This document shows, in pieces, positions 5,782-16,243 of a stretch of 39,528 nt of DNA (within the stretch, counting starts at the first letter, position 1; every line of letters starts with the position of its first letter). The position numbers were made by a program, and so were the translations under genes. This DNA is from Flavobacteriales bacterium (lineage in GTDB: Bacteria; Bacteroidota; Bacteroidia; JANQJC01). The stretch covers positions 1-39,528 of the forward strand of contig JANQJC010000122.1 of assembly GCA_028281825.1 (NCBI GenBank), read 5' to 3'. The notes under the pieces are model-generated. The model was given only the letters and a program-made list of their open reading frames with translations. It made no database searches and was not told the origin of the DNA.

Positions 5782-6446
5782 TTGAAGCGTTGCAAGCAGT
5801 AAAAATAGCACATTACCAGTATGTTTCCGAGATTTCATCCTTGGATATCATCAAAGATGAAAACGTAAATATTGCCATATGCCAGAGGCCAGAAGCTGAT
5901 GGGTTAAATAAGTTTATAAAGCATCTGGCCGAAAGTAATTTCAGTTCATTCAATATGGCCTTGGACATTGCTGATTTTTCAGATTTGTTTGATGAGCATT
6001 TTAAGATATATCAATCCGTAGCATCTGGATACCACTTTTTGAAAAGTGACATCAATCAGCTTATTACCCTATTCAGCAATATTTGTGAGAGTTCTAATGT
6101 GAAAATCTTTTTTGGAAGAGTAGATACGGATATGTGCAAGCGATTTCATGTAGACATGTATGAACTTAGGATGCTTTGCACTTATACAGGCCCTGGAACT
6201 CACTGGCTCACAAATGATAATATTAACCATCAAGCTTTGGGCAGCTTTGAACCAAACAATGAAATCGCTTTGAGAGAAAATGACATTAGAAAGCTGAATT
6301 CTAAGGATGTTGCTATCCTTAAAGGAGCCTTAAGTCCAAACTCTAAGGCTGGGGCTTTGGTTCACAAAAGTCCAGCCATTCAGCAACTCAAACAAAAAAG
6401 AATCCTTTTGAGAGTGGATTGTAACTCATTATCTGACCACTTATAA
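5778..6446 (+). CDS. DUF1826 domain protein
   Basis: 222 residues, translationally coupled to the preceding gene. The central conserved block is that of DUF1826: CKRFHVD at 120-126, RMLCTYTGPGTHWL at 131-144, then N-x-x-H151. The N-terminal half (IAICQRPEA, KSDINQLITLFSNICE) and the C-terminal part (SKDVAILKGALSP, AGALVHKSPAI) also follow the family layout. Function is unknown, but DUF1826 genes are repeatedly found beside COG0523 GTPases. The H124-x-D126 pair followed by a second histidine and an aromatic Gly-Pro-Gly turn looks like the metal site of a double-stranded beta-helix oxygenase. That is inference only. The product has no signal peptide, so it should be cytoplasmic. Confidence 0.8.
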   Translation: MIEALQAVKIAHYQYVSEISSLDIIKDENVNIAICQRPEADGLNKFIKHLAESNFSSFNMALDIADFSDLFDEHFKIYQSVASGYHFLKSDINQLITLFSNICESSNVKIFFGRVDTDMCKRFHVDMYELRMLCTYTGPGTHWLTNDNINHQALGSFEPNNEIALRENDIRKLNSKDVAILKGALSPNSKAGALVHKSPAIQQLKQKRILLRVDCNSLSDHL

Positions 6447-6490
6447 TAGCGTTGATTTGTAACTCAATGGCATTTATGAAATGATATAAA

Positions 6491-6895
6491 ATGATTCTCT
6501 ATCGAAAAACAATCGACCCAGACTTTATTGGAGTTGCGGCAAGCAGTTTATGCTTTATCCATTGTGCTGCCACCCCTTTTTTGTTCGTTGCAAAGGTATG
6601 TTCGGAGACCTGCTGTGTTGATACCCCTATATGGTGGCAAGTAATAGATTACTTATTTATAATAGTCTCGTTTGCCGCGATTTACTATGCAACAAAAAAT
6701 TCGACTAAAAAATGGGTGAGAATAGCATTGTGGAGTAGTTGGGTTCTTTTGTTGCTTACCATTTTAGGCGAGACACTCCAACTTGGTTTTATACCTGAAA
6801 CCTTTATTTACCTGCCTGCCTTAGCGATAGTTGGGTTACATTTTTACAATTATAAATACTGTAAATGTAAACAGGATGATTATTGCATAGAATAG
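6491..6895 (+). CDS. MerC-domain membrane protein, possible zinc transporter
   Basis: 134 residues with four hydrophobic segments (about 12-35, 47-67, 75-96 and 100-118). The first segment carries the MerC signature with C21 and C25 (SSLCFIHCAATPFLF), followed by C37, C41 and C42, and the C-terminal tail adds CKC and a final Cys. MerC proteins bring Hg(II) across the inner membrane, but no mercury reductase or MerR is nearby. Placed between DUF1826 and folE in a probable Zur operon, this member is more likely to move zinc or another thiophilic metal. Start ATG 6491 lies 44 bases after the DUF1826 stop; the next gene begins one base after its stop. Confidence 0.75.
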   Translation: MILYRKTIDPDFIGVAASSLCFIHCAATPFLFVAKVCSETCCVDTPIWWQVIDYLFIIVSFAAIYYATKNSTKKWVRIALWSSWVLLLLTILGETLQLGFIPETFIYLPALAIVGLHFYNYKYCKCKQDDYCIE

Positions 6896-6896
6896 A

Positions 6897-7586
6897 ATGA
6901 AGATGGAAGAAGAGATTATTGAACAAGTGGAGGCGATTGGCAACAATCATGTCTCCACCAACGTGGAGACACCCTTGAGGAAAGATGCCTTTGACAAATC
7001 TGATGAAGAAAAGATAGAAAGCATCCACCTTCATTTTTCTAAAATAATGGAAGAGCTGGGCTTGGATTTAAGTGATGATAGCCTATCAGGTACACCATAT
7101 AGGGTTGCCAAGATGTATGTTAAAGAATTGTTCTATGGGTTAAATCCGCAAGCCAGACCTAAAACATCTACTTTTCAAAATAAATACGGCTACCAAAAAA
7201 TATTGGTGGAACAGAACATTAGCCTGAACTCTTCATGTGAGCATCATTTTTTACCCATTGTTGGTAAAGCCCATGTAGGGTACATTCCGAAAGATAAAGT
7301 AATAGGCTTGTCAAAAGTTAACCGCCTTGTAGATTATTATGCCCATAGGCCTCAGGTTCAGGAAAGGCTATGCCTGCAAATCGTGAAAGATCTTCAGGCT
7401 ACTTTGGATACAGAAGATGTAATTGTTGTGATACAAGCCAAACACCTCTGTGTATCATCAAGAGGGATAAGAGACCAAGAGAGCTTTACCACTTCAGTGG
7501 AATATGGAGGTGTATTTAATAACCAGGAACAGCGAAACGAATTTTTCAGGCTGGTAAGTATGCCCTTGTGTGAAAACTTAGGTTAG
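6897..7586 (+). CDS. folE: GTP cyclohydrolase I (type IA)
   Basis: 229 residues. The enzyme converts GTP to 7,8-dihydroneopterin triphosphate, the first step to folate or pterins, in the cytoplasm. The zinc ligands are present at the usual spacing: C114 and H117 (SCEHHFLP) and C185 (HLCVSSRG), matching C110/H113/C181 of the E. coli enzyme. Other family blocks are GTPYRVAKMY, GKAHVGYIP, GLSKVNRLVDYYAHRPQVQE and SFTTS. The first 30 residues are acidic and extra. This is the zinc-dependent form, unlike the zinc-independent FolE2 that many bacteria put under Zur. Finding it in the operon of a COG0523 GTPase suggests it is a dedicated, chaperone-supplied copy; a second folE may exist elsewhere in the genome. 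Confidence 0.93.
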   Translation: MKMEEEIIEQVEAIGNNHVSTNVETPLRKDAFDKSDEEKIESIHLHFSKIMEELGLDLSDDSLSGTPYRVAKMYVKELFYGLNPQARPKTSTFQNKYGYQKILVEQNISLNSSCEHHFLPIVGKAHVGYIPKDKVIGLSKVNRLVDYYAHRPQVQERLCLQIVKDLQATLDTEDVIVVIQAKHLCVSSRGIRDQESFTTSVEYGGVFNNQEQRNEFFRLVSMPLCENLG

Positions 7587-7666
7587 GAGCAGCCATATAA
7601 ATAATGTAAAAAAGCGAAACGCAGACTAACCGTGGAAAGAGAGCGGAGTGATATTACCATAATGTA

Positions 7667-10081
7667 ATGGGTTTAAAAGGGATAATAGCAATAGGATTGT
7701 GTCTTTTGGCGCACACCGTTTTTGGGCAAGATACCTGTAACTATAGCATATCAGGCAAAGTGCTGGATGTGGACACCGATACCCCTCTGCCTTTTGTTGA
7801 GGTGAGGGTGAAGGATACCCAAAAAGCCACTATTACAAATATAGATGGTGAGTTTTCTATAACAGGCCTGTGTTCACCCAACAACACCATTCTTTGCTCT
7901 TGTGTAGGGTATTGTGACACTACTTGCAGGGCCTACCATGAGCACGGGAAAACGCACAACGTGTATCTCAAGACAAAAGTTACTGAACTTAATAGTGTAG
8001 TTATATCAGCAGGAAAAAATCGTGAACGTGGAACTGTATCTATTGCACAACTGACATTGGATAATAAAGACCTGGACTTGGCTACTACTCCCACTTTGGC
8101 TTCATCACTATCTCAAATACAGGGAGTTTCTTTTACATCAGTGGGAAGCAATGTTCAGTTGCCTGTAATTCATGGTCTTTATGGTAACAGGATATTGATT
8201 TTGAATAATGGGATGAAACATGGTTTTCAAAACTGGGGTTCAGACCATGCTCCTGAAATTGATATATCCAGTGCCAACAAAATAACCCTTGTGAAAGGTG
8301 CGGCGGGGGTTCGTTTTGGTCCAGAGGCACTTGGCGGCGCCATTATTGTTGAAAACAACCCTTTGTATCTCAATGAGCCTTTCTTTTTGAACTTGGGGGC
8401 AGGTTATCAAACCAATGGTAGGGGGTTTAACAGTTCCCTATCTTTGGGGCAGGGTTTTGAAAAATTCAGCTATTATCTGGGCGGAAGCTGGGTAAAAATA
8501 GGTGATAGAAATACGCCAGATTATGTGTTGACCAACTCAGGAAAAAGAGAGCAATCGTTTAATACTGGGCTGCGCTACAACTGGAAAAAAATAGATACCA
8601 AGATAATTTACAGTTACGTAAGGCAAAACCTGGCGGTTTTACGTTCTTCTATTGCTTCAAGCGGCAGTTCGCTAGTTCAGGCCATTAATTCTGACAAGCC
8701 TAATTTTATTCGTCCCTTTTCTTATGATATTAATCAACCTAACCAACAATTGGAACATCATTTTGGTAAGGCTGAAATATCGTATTGGTACACTGATGAG
8801 GCTCGTCTTACATTGAAAGTGGCGGAGCAAATCAACAATAGGCAGGAATACGATGTGAGGAGAAATGCTGACTTGCCAATCATAGACTTAAGCCTTTTTA
8901 CCAATGATGTGCAATTGGAGTGGAAGCATCCAAAGTGGATTGGACTTGACGGTTTGATTGGAGTACAATGGTTTACACAAAACAATTACAATAATCCAGG
9001 GACAGGAACAACTCCATTTATACCTAATTACAAAACAGCACGATATAGCGTCTTTATAACGGAAAGCTTGACCCAGAAAAAAAACACCTATGAATTGGGA
9101 GTGAGGCTGGATAATGAATACAATAGTGTTATTGGGCGAGAAACTAACCAGGATATTTTCAGGGATGAGTTTAGCTTCATCAACCTTACTGGTTCTGTGG
9201 GATATGTAAGAGAGGTTTCAGATGCAGTTACTTATCGAACCAATATTGGGTCGTCCTGGCGCACGCCCTTTATGGCGGAACTATACAGCTTTGGTCAACA
9301 CGGTTTTAAATCATTGTATGGCCTATTAAGGTACCATACTGACCATGAGGGAAATTTGAGAACAAACAAAGTAGTTGAATTGGCAAGTAGCGAAATATCC
9401 CCTGAAAAAGGCTACAAATGGCTGAATGAATGGGAGTACACGAAGGAAAAAACCACTGTTAGTATAACTGCTTATCTCAATTACATCCAAAATTTCATTT
9501 TCAGCAGACCCGTTGCTATAATAGGCACTATCAGAGGGCCAATGCCCGTATTTATTTTTGACCAGGCTGATGCACTGTTTGCTGGCTCAGACATCACATG
9601 GCGGCATAACCTACATAAGCGTGTTGAGGGAAAGTTAGGTGCCAGCTTATTGTGGTCCAAAAACATAAAAAAGGATGAGTCGCTTATCAATCAGCCACCC
9701 TTCTCAATAGACTATAAATTGACCTACCGACAACATACCAAGGGCATAATAAAAGGACTAACATTTGCTTTAAAGCCAAGCTACACATTTAGACAATATC
9801 TGGCGCCCCGCGCTATACACCCTCAAGATATAATTAATGGCACAGAAGAAATAGGTGTTGATTCGGAAATTTTTGATTTTAAAGATGCCCCCGAAGGATA
9901 TTTTCTTCTTAATGCTTCTGGTGGTTTTTCTATTGGGAGCTTCCAGTTCAATTTGGATATACAAAATGCACTTAATACACGATACAGAGACTACCTGAAT
10001 GAGATGCGGTATTTCGCAGACGAACTCGGGTTCAACATAGCTTTTTCAATCAATTATAAACTAAACAACAAATTAAAATGA
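7667..10081 (+). CDS. TonB-dependent outer-membrane receptor, probably for zinc
   Basis: 804 residues. A signal peptide (about 1-20, ending VFGQ) leads into a carboxypeptidase-D-like regulatory domain (about 27-105, with SGKVLDVDTDTPLPFVEVRV), a plug (about 115-225, with RGTVSIAQL and VKGAAGVRFGPEALGGAI), and a 22-strand-type barrel ending in IAFSINYKLNNKLK. The plug contains GMKHGFQNWGSDHAPEI and there is LEHHFGK near residue 362 and YHTDHEGN near 560, histidine-bearing pieces that could bind metal as in ZnuD-type receptors. It imports its substrate using TonB energy. Position in the Zur-type operon makes zinc the likely cargo, perhaps as a complex. The stop overlaps the next start (ATGA), coupling it to the lipoprotein gene. 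Confidence 0.88.
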   Translation: MGLKGIIAIGLCLLAHTVFGQDTCNYSISGKVLDVDTDTPLPFVEVRVKDTQKATITNIDGEFSITGLCSPNNTILCSCVGYCDTTCRAYHEHGKTHNVYLKTKVTELNSVVISAGKNRERGTVSIAQLTLDNKDLDLATTPTLASSLSQIQGVSFTSVGSNVQLPVIHGLYGNRILILNNGMKHGFQNWGSDHAPEIDISSANKITLVKGAAGVRFGPEALGGAIIVENNPLYLNEPFFLNLGAGYQTNGRGFNSSLSLGQGFEKFSYYLGGSWVKIGDRNTPDYVLTNSGKREQSFNTGLRYNWKKIDTKIIYSYVRQNLAVLRSSIASSGSSLVQAINSDKPNFIRPFSYDINQPNQQLEHHFGKAEISYWYTDEARLTLKVAEQINNRQEYDVRRNADLPIIDLSLFTNDVQLEWKHPKWIGLDGLIGVQWFTQNNYNNPGTGTTPFIPNYKTARYSVFITESLTQKKNTYELGVRLDNEYNSVIGRETNQDIFRDEFSFINLTGSVGYVREVSDAVTYRTNIGSSWRTPFMAELYSFGQHGFKSLYGLLRYHTDHEGNLRTNKVVELASSEISPEKGYKWLNEWEYTKEKTTVSITAYLNYIQNFIFSRPVAIIGTIRGPMPVFIFDQADALFAGSDITWRHNLHKRVEGKLGASLLWSKNIKKDESLINQPPFSIDYKLTYRQHTKGIIKGLTFALKPSYTFRQYLAPRAIHPQDIINGTEEIGVDSEIFDFKDAPEGYFLLNASGGFSIGSFQFNLDIQNALNTRYRDYLNEMRYFADELGFNIAFSINYKLNNKLK

Positions 10082-10701
10082 AAACTGAAACCTTTAGAAT
10101 GTCCAATGTAACAAGAATTGCTATTATACTTTTAATAGGTAGTGTGGCTATCACATCTTGTAAGAAAGAAGAAGTTCCGGAAGAAGAAAACGAAGTAGAG
10201 GTAATTACAGATGTGTCTCTTATTTTTACCAATGTAGCCGATGCCAATGACAGGGTAGTAGCGAAAGCCAAGGATCCTGACGGAGAAGGTGTGGAGGAAC
10301 TGGAGATATTAGACGAAATTGAGCTAGAAACAGGCAAAACTTATACTCTAACTTTCGAGATTTTCAATAACCTGGAAACACCGGGAGAGAATATTGGTGA
10401 AGAGATATTAGATGAAGATGATGAGCATCAGGTTTTCTTTTCTTTTACCAATGATGCTTTTACTGACCCAAGCGGAAATGGAAATATCGATAACGCTTCG
10501 GACGCGATTAATTACGATGATACAGATGACAATGGTAACCCTGTGGGTTTATCAACTACCTGGACAACGGGAACTAACCATACCCATGATGGTGAGTTTA
10601 GAGTGCTTTTGAAGCACCAGCCGGGAGTTAAAACACCGTCTTCAGGTTCTAATGATGGTGAAACGGACTTTGACATAACCTTTGAATTGCACATTCACTA
10701 A
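10078..10701 (+). CDS. Zinc-operon surface lipoprotein, partner of the TonB receptor
   Basis: 207 residues. A lipobox (AITSC, lipidated C28) follows a hydrophobic stretch, so the protein is anchored to a membrane, possibly facing outward. The mature part is very acidic (long Glu and Asp runs) and has DPDGEG, ILDEDDEHQVFFSF and a C-terminal HTHDGEF ... KHQPG ... ELHIH set of histidines. Similar proteins, often labelled type 1 periplasmic-binding-fold proteins, sit behind TonB receptors in other Bacteroidota. Acidic and His-rich surfaces suit metal capture. The start at ATG 10078 overlaps the receptor stop; an internal ATG at 10099 is also possible. The operon ends at a hairpin right after it. 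Zinc is inferred from context. Confidence 0.75.
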   Translation: MKTETFRMSNVTRIAIILLIGSVAITSCKKEEVPEEENEVEVITDVSLIFTNVADANDRVVAKAKDPDGEGVEELEILDEIELETGKTYTLTFEIFNNLETPGENIGEEILDEDDEHQVFFSFTNDAFTDPSGNGNIDNASDAINYDDTDDNGNPVGLSTTWTTGTNHTHDGEFRVLLKHQPGVKTPSSGSNDGETDFDITFELHIH

Positions 10702-10718
10702 TCACCAACCTTTTATTT

Positions 10719-10752
10719 GAGAGGAAGGTATCTTATATCTTCCTCTCATTCA
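10719..10752 (+). terminator. Terminator of the zinc operon
   Basis: GAGAGGAAG (10719-10727) pairs perfectly with CTTCCTCTC (10739-10747) around an 11-base loop, 17 bases after the lipoprotein stop. The following ATTCATTTC is only moderately T-rich, but the stem is long and it separates the operon from the next gene. Confidence 0.75.
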
Positions 10753-10778
10753 TTTCAGGATAAATATAGATAAGCTCA

Positions 10779-11072
10779 ATGACAAGAATACTTATAGTCT
10801 TTATGCTGTTAATACCAGCATTTGGGTTTTCTGCCCCATCTGAAAGCATTACTCGAATTTTAAATTCAGGAGATGGAAAAAGCTATCATACAGCCTACGA
10901 AGTATATACGGTTGATGAAGAGTATCAATTTATAGAGTACCTAGAACTAAACCCGAAAATGCAAATGTTAACTATTATCAATGGAGAGTATTTTGACGTT
11001 TTGCAGGTGGGTGATAGCTTAGTTTGGTTCAAGCTGATTACGAAACCAGATACCATGGATACTATATTGTGA
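10779..11072 (+). CDS. Small secreted protein, DUF4919-like C-terminal module
   Basis: 97 residues starting with a signal peptide (about 1-18, LLIPAFGFSA). The mature part reads NSGDGKSYHTAYEVYTVDEE then LTIINGEYFDVLQVGDS, which resembles the final module of DUF4919 proteins as I remember it; that match is not verified. No catalytic residues can be pointed out. It lies between the zinc-operon terminator and the TPR gene, has a possible start at ATG 10779 only, and no clear promoter. Role unknown. Confidence 0.55.
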   Translation: MTRILIVFMLLIPAFGFSAPSESITRILNSGDGKSYHTAYEVYTVDEEYQFIEYLELNPKMQMLTIINGEYFDVLQVGDSLVWFKLITKPDTMDTIL

Positions 11073-11282
11073 TTAATAAATCTGCAGAAACCCTTGCAGG
11101 GGTAGTGGCTAACATGTAATTAATCCATAAAAGTAACGTCAAGAAAATATCAAATCAAGGTACTTGGTGAATTAAAACTTAATATGAGAACTTTTTTAGT
11201 TTTACCTTGTTTCATAATTAAGGTATTCTACAGAATGTAATCGACTTAAATTCTGAAAGCTTATCAAACTAAAGTAAATGCT

Positions 11283-12584
11283 ATGATTAATTTTTTTACG
11301 AGATATCTTTTAAAACATTACTCCTTAGGGCGGAATAGTTATTGGGGTTCGTTTCTTCTACTTTTTTTATGTACAAGCTTTGCAGTAGCTCAAATGCCTC
11401 CCAGATTTAGTTCAGAAAGAATGAACTCCATACAGTACATTCAGAAAGCCGATGTAGAGGCAAGGTGGGGAAATTGGCAGGAGGCAATTTTTCAATATAC
11501 CAATGCGATTAATGTTGATCCGTCGAATGGAGAGGCTTACATGAAACGCTCTTTTCTTTATGAAAGGATAGGCAGGACTACTGAGGCCGTGAGCGATTAC
11601 AGAAAAGCACTTTCACTTAACCCATATTCGGCTTACATTTATGATAGGGCCGTAAAAGTTAAAATGCTTAATGCAGAGTTTAAGGGTGTTGAGAGTGATT
11701 TTAATAAAGCACTCTCAATAAAGCCAGAAAGTGATTCCTTATTAGAAAAACGTCTCGATGCATTTATAGCCATGGAAAACTTTTCTATGGCACAAATGGA
11801 TATTGATACATTGATAGCCCATCACCCAAACGATTTTTATCTGCACCTTAAAAAAGCTTCGCTCTTGTTTTTGGAATATAGGTACTCTGATGCTCTTGAA
11901 GAGTTGCAAATAGCCGAGGAACTCAATGGCTCTTCAGCGCTCTTGGAAGATATGAAGGGGCTTATAGAGCATGAAATGAAGAATTACAATAAAGCCATTG
12001 ACCATTTTTCGAGAGCCATAGAGTTTAATCCTGGTTTTGCAGTGGCCTTTTATAATCGTGCGGCTTCTTATAAGGAAGTAGGAGAGTTCGAGAAAGCTGT
12101 AAACGATTTAAACAAGGTTGTTGAATTGACAACTAGTAATGCAAGTGTATTTTTTGCGCGAGCAGTAGCAAGAAAGAGAACAGGTGATTTACAAGGTGCT
12201 TTGGATGATTACAATAATGCAATTAAACTGGATAGTAGCTATACTGAAGCTTTTTTTAACAGGGCCTTTACTAATAAACTATTGGGCAATTATCTTGATG
12301 CACTTGCTGAAGCAAGGGTGCTTGTTGAAGAAACACCAGATGATAAGGATGCCTGGAACTTATTAGGTAATACTCAAATGCTTTTTGGTGAATATGAAGA
12401 AGCAATAGTGGCTTATGAAGAAGCATTAAGACTTGACCCTGATTATACGGATGCTATTGTTAATAGGGGGTTAGCATATATTATGAGTTACAGGCCCATC
12501 ATTGGTTGTGAAGATTTGTACCATAGCATGAGACTGGGGCATGAAAAGGCCCAAAGCCTTATTGCAAATTTCTGTAACTTCTAG
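11283..12584 (+). CDS. Secreted tetratricopeptide-repeat protein
   Basis: 433 residues. A long N region is followed by a hydrophobic signal segment ending SFAVAQ at about residue 37. The rest is made of about ten TPR units of 34 residues with the usual W/Y-G-A-Y-A-F-P spacing, for example AIFQYTNAINVDPSNGEAYM, AVSDYRKALSLNPYSAYIY, AIDHFSRAIEFNPGFAVAFY and AIVAYEEALRLDPDYTDAI. Such proteins act as scaffolds in the periplasm or on the cell surface. A cysteine pair in the last 30 residues (GCEDLY ... NFCNF) may form a disulfide. The neighbours give no hint of the partner. It converges with katG, sharing the hairpin region between. Confidence 0.85.
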   Translation: MINFFTRYLLKHYSLGRNSYWGSFLLLFLCTSFAVAQMPPRFSSERMNSIQYIQKADVEARWGNWQEAIFQYTNAINVDPSNGEAYMKRSFLYERIGRTTEAVSDYRKALSLNPYSAYIYDRAVKVKMLNAEFKGVESDFNKALSIKPESDSLLEKRLDAFIAMENFSMAQMDIDTLIAHHPNDFYLHLKKASLLFLEYRYSDALEELQIAEELNGSSALLEDMKGLIEHEMKNYNKAIDHFSRAIEFNPGFAVAFYNRAASYKEVGEFEKAVNDLNKVVELTTSNASVFFARAVARKRTGDLQGALDDYNNAIKLDSSYTEAFFNRAFTNKLLGNYLDALAEARVLVEETPDDKDAWNLLGNTQMLFGEYEEAIVAYEEALRLDPDYTDAIVNRGLAYIMSYRPIIGCEDLYHSMRLGHEKAQSLIANFCNF

Positions 12585-12635
12585 TTTTTAACTAGGTGTA
12601 GTTTCACAATGGTCAAAACGTTTTAGGGCTTATTA

Positions 12636-12676
12636 CAAAAAGACGGTCCCAAAGGCTTTAAGCCTTTGGGGCCGTC
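12636..12676 (-). terminator. Strong hairpin, terminator of katG
   Basis: GACGGTCCCAAAGGCTT (12642-12658) pairs with AAGCCTTTGGGGCCGTC (12660-12676); only one T-G wobble breaks complementarity. On the minus strand the hairpin is followed directly by TTTTT, so it ends katG transcription. It may also stop read-through from the convergent TPR gene. Confidence 0.85.
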
Positions 12677-12693
12677 GGGGGCAAAACACCAAT

Positions 12694-12716
12694 TTTAAGC
12701 CTAACGCAGGCTTAAA
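12694..12716. repeat. Second hairpin directly behind the katG stop
   Basis: TTTAAGCCT (12694-12702) and AGGCTTAAA (12708-12716) form a perfect 9-bp stem with the loop AACGC, 5 bases past the katG stop. Its AAGCCT core recurs in the larger hairpin at 12642-12676, giving two related stem-loops in tandem. Confidence 0.6.
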
Positions 12717-12720
12717 GTAT

Positions 12721-14940
<2,220 letters not shown>

Positions 14941-15103
14941 CTAAATGATATAAGTGCAATAACTAATGTACTAATTAACAATTTTAGTTTAATACTTGTT
15001 TTTATTGTTGGTTATGCAAATGTGATTTTTTATTATCATTTATAAAAACGATATTTTAGATATAAATATTCATTTTGTAGATATTAATTACATTTGTTGC
15101 GTT

Positions 15104-16039
15104 ATGAATATTCAACAGTTTCAATATGTATTGGCGGTAGTAGATTTAAGGAATTTTGAAGCTGCAGCAGAGAAGTGTTTTGTGACCCAGTCTACCTTGA
15201 GTACTATGATTGGCAGGTTTGAAGATGAGATAGGCATCAAGATATTCAACAGGAAGACAAAGCCTGTTTCCATCACGGTAGAGGGAGGGCAAATCATTGA
15301 TAGGTTAAGAATAGTGCTCAATGAAGTTGATATACTCAATAACGTAGTTCAGGAACTTAAAGGCGAAATGGTAGGGGAGTTAAGAGTTGGGGTGATACCC
15401 ACCATTGCACCATATCTTTTACCACTTTTTTTGACTGATTTTGCGGCTCGGTTTCCGAAAGTGAAAATGCTGGTGAAGGAAATGACCACCTCTGAAATAC
15501 AACAGTCTTTGAAGATGAGGAATATTGATATAGGTATATTGGCTATACCGCTGGATGATGATGAGTTGGAGGAAGTGGAGTTGTACTCAGAACCCTTTTT
15601 GGTATACGATTGCTCAGGGAATACAAGTGAATCAAAAGTTTCGGTGAAGAATTTGGATTATTCAAAGCTTTGCTTGTTGCAAGAGGGGCATTGCCTAAGG
15701 ACGCAGGTGAGACAGATATGCGAGTTGTCCAATCAGCTTTCTGTAAGCGATGTGAACTATGAGTTCGAGTCAGGCTCAATGGATAGTTTACTCAGAATAA
15801 CCAAAGCAAGAAAGGGGATTACAATTATCCCTCATTTGACTTCCATTGATTTGCCAGAAGATGAACATTGTAGTTTAAAGGAGTTTATGGCCCCTGTGCC
15901 AGTGAGGTCTGTTGGTTTGGTTACCCACAAGTTTTTTGTGAAGAAAAGGCTATTGAAGGACTTAAAAAAAATCATTCAAAACTCGGTTGCAGACTTGCTT
16001 CCTATTGCTGAGAAGCAGCAAACACTTCGACCATTATAA
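15104..16039 (+). CDS. oxyR: Peroxide-sensing LysR-type regulator
   Basis: 311 residues. The LysR winged helix-turn-helix is at 1-60 (NFEAAAEKCFVTQSTLSTMI) and the sensing domain follows from about 90. The redox pair is conserved: C197 in EGHCLR and C206 in RQICEL, nine residues apart as C199 and C208 are in E. coli OxyR, where a disulfide between them switches the protein on. It diverges from katG, its classic target. The stretch before the start contains TACATTTG (15089-15096), a full -7 match only 7 bases before ATG, but no TTG at proper distance. A short hairpin at 16165-16182 might end the transcript. Confidence 0.92.
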   Translation: MNIQQFQYVLAVVDLRNFEAAAEKCFVTQSTLSTMIGRFEDEIGIKIFNRKTKPVSITVEGGQIIDRLRIVLNEVDILNNVVQELKGEMVGELRVGVIPTIAPYLLPLFLTDFAARFPKVKMLVKEMTTSEIQQSLKMRNIDIGILAIPLDDDELEEVELYSEPFLVYDCSGNTSESKVSVKNLDYSKLCLLQEGHCLRTQVRQICELSNQLSVSDVNYEFESGSMDSLLRITKARKGITIIPHLTSIDLPEDEHCSLKEFMAPVPVRSVGLVTHKFFVKKRLLKDLKKIIQNSVADLLPIAEKQQTLRPL

Positions 16040-16160
16040 GCTTTTAGTTTATAGTAATACATATCCTTTCTTGAACTCCTTTACAGGTATATAATGGCCA
16101 AATATCTTGCGCTCTTTATCTAAAAAGTTTTTCTGATCTGGAAAACTTCGGTTAAAAAGT

Positions 16161-16190
16161 AGGGAGTTACAATAGTGTAACTTCTCTCTT
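16161..16190 (+). terminator. Weak hairpin after oxyR
   Basis: AGTTAC (16165-16170) pairs with GTAACT (16177-16182), extendable by G-T and G-C pairs, followed by TCTCTCTTTG. It lies in the 204-base gap between oxyR and the next gene. The stem is short and the T-tract poor. Confidence 0.3.
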
Positions 16191-16243
16191 TGTGGAATCC
16201 CTCGATTATTGCACCTACCTAGGAGTAACCAAACTTTTGTAAA

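Noticed and set aside
6491-6895. Mercury-resistance operon
   Set aside because: No merA, merR, merT or merP is nearby and the context is zinc control.
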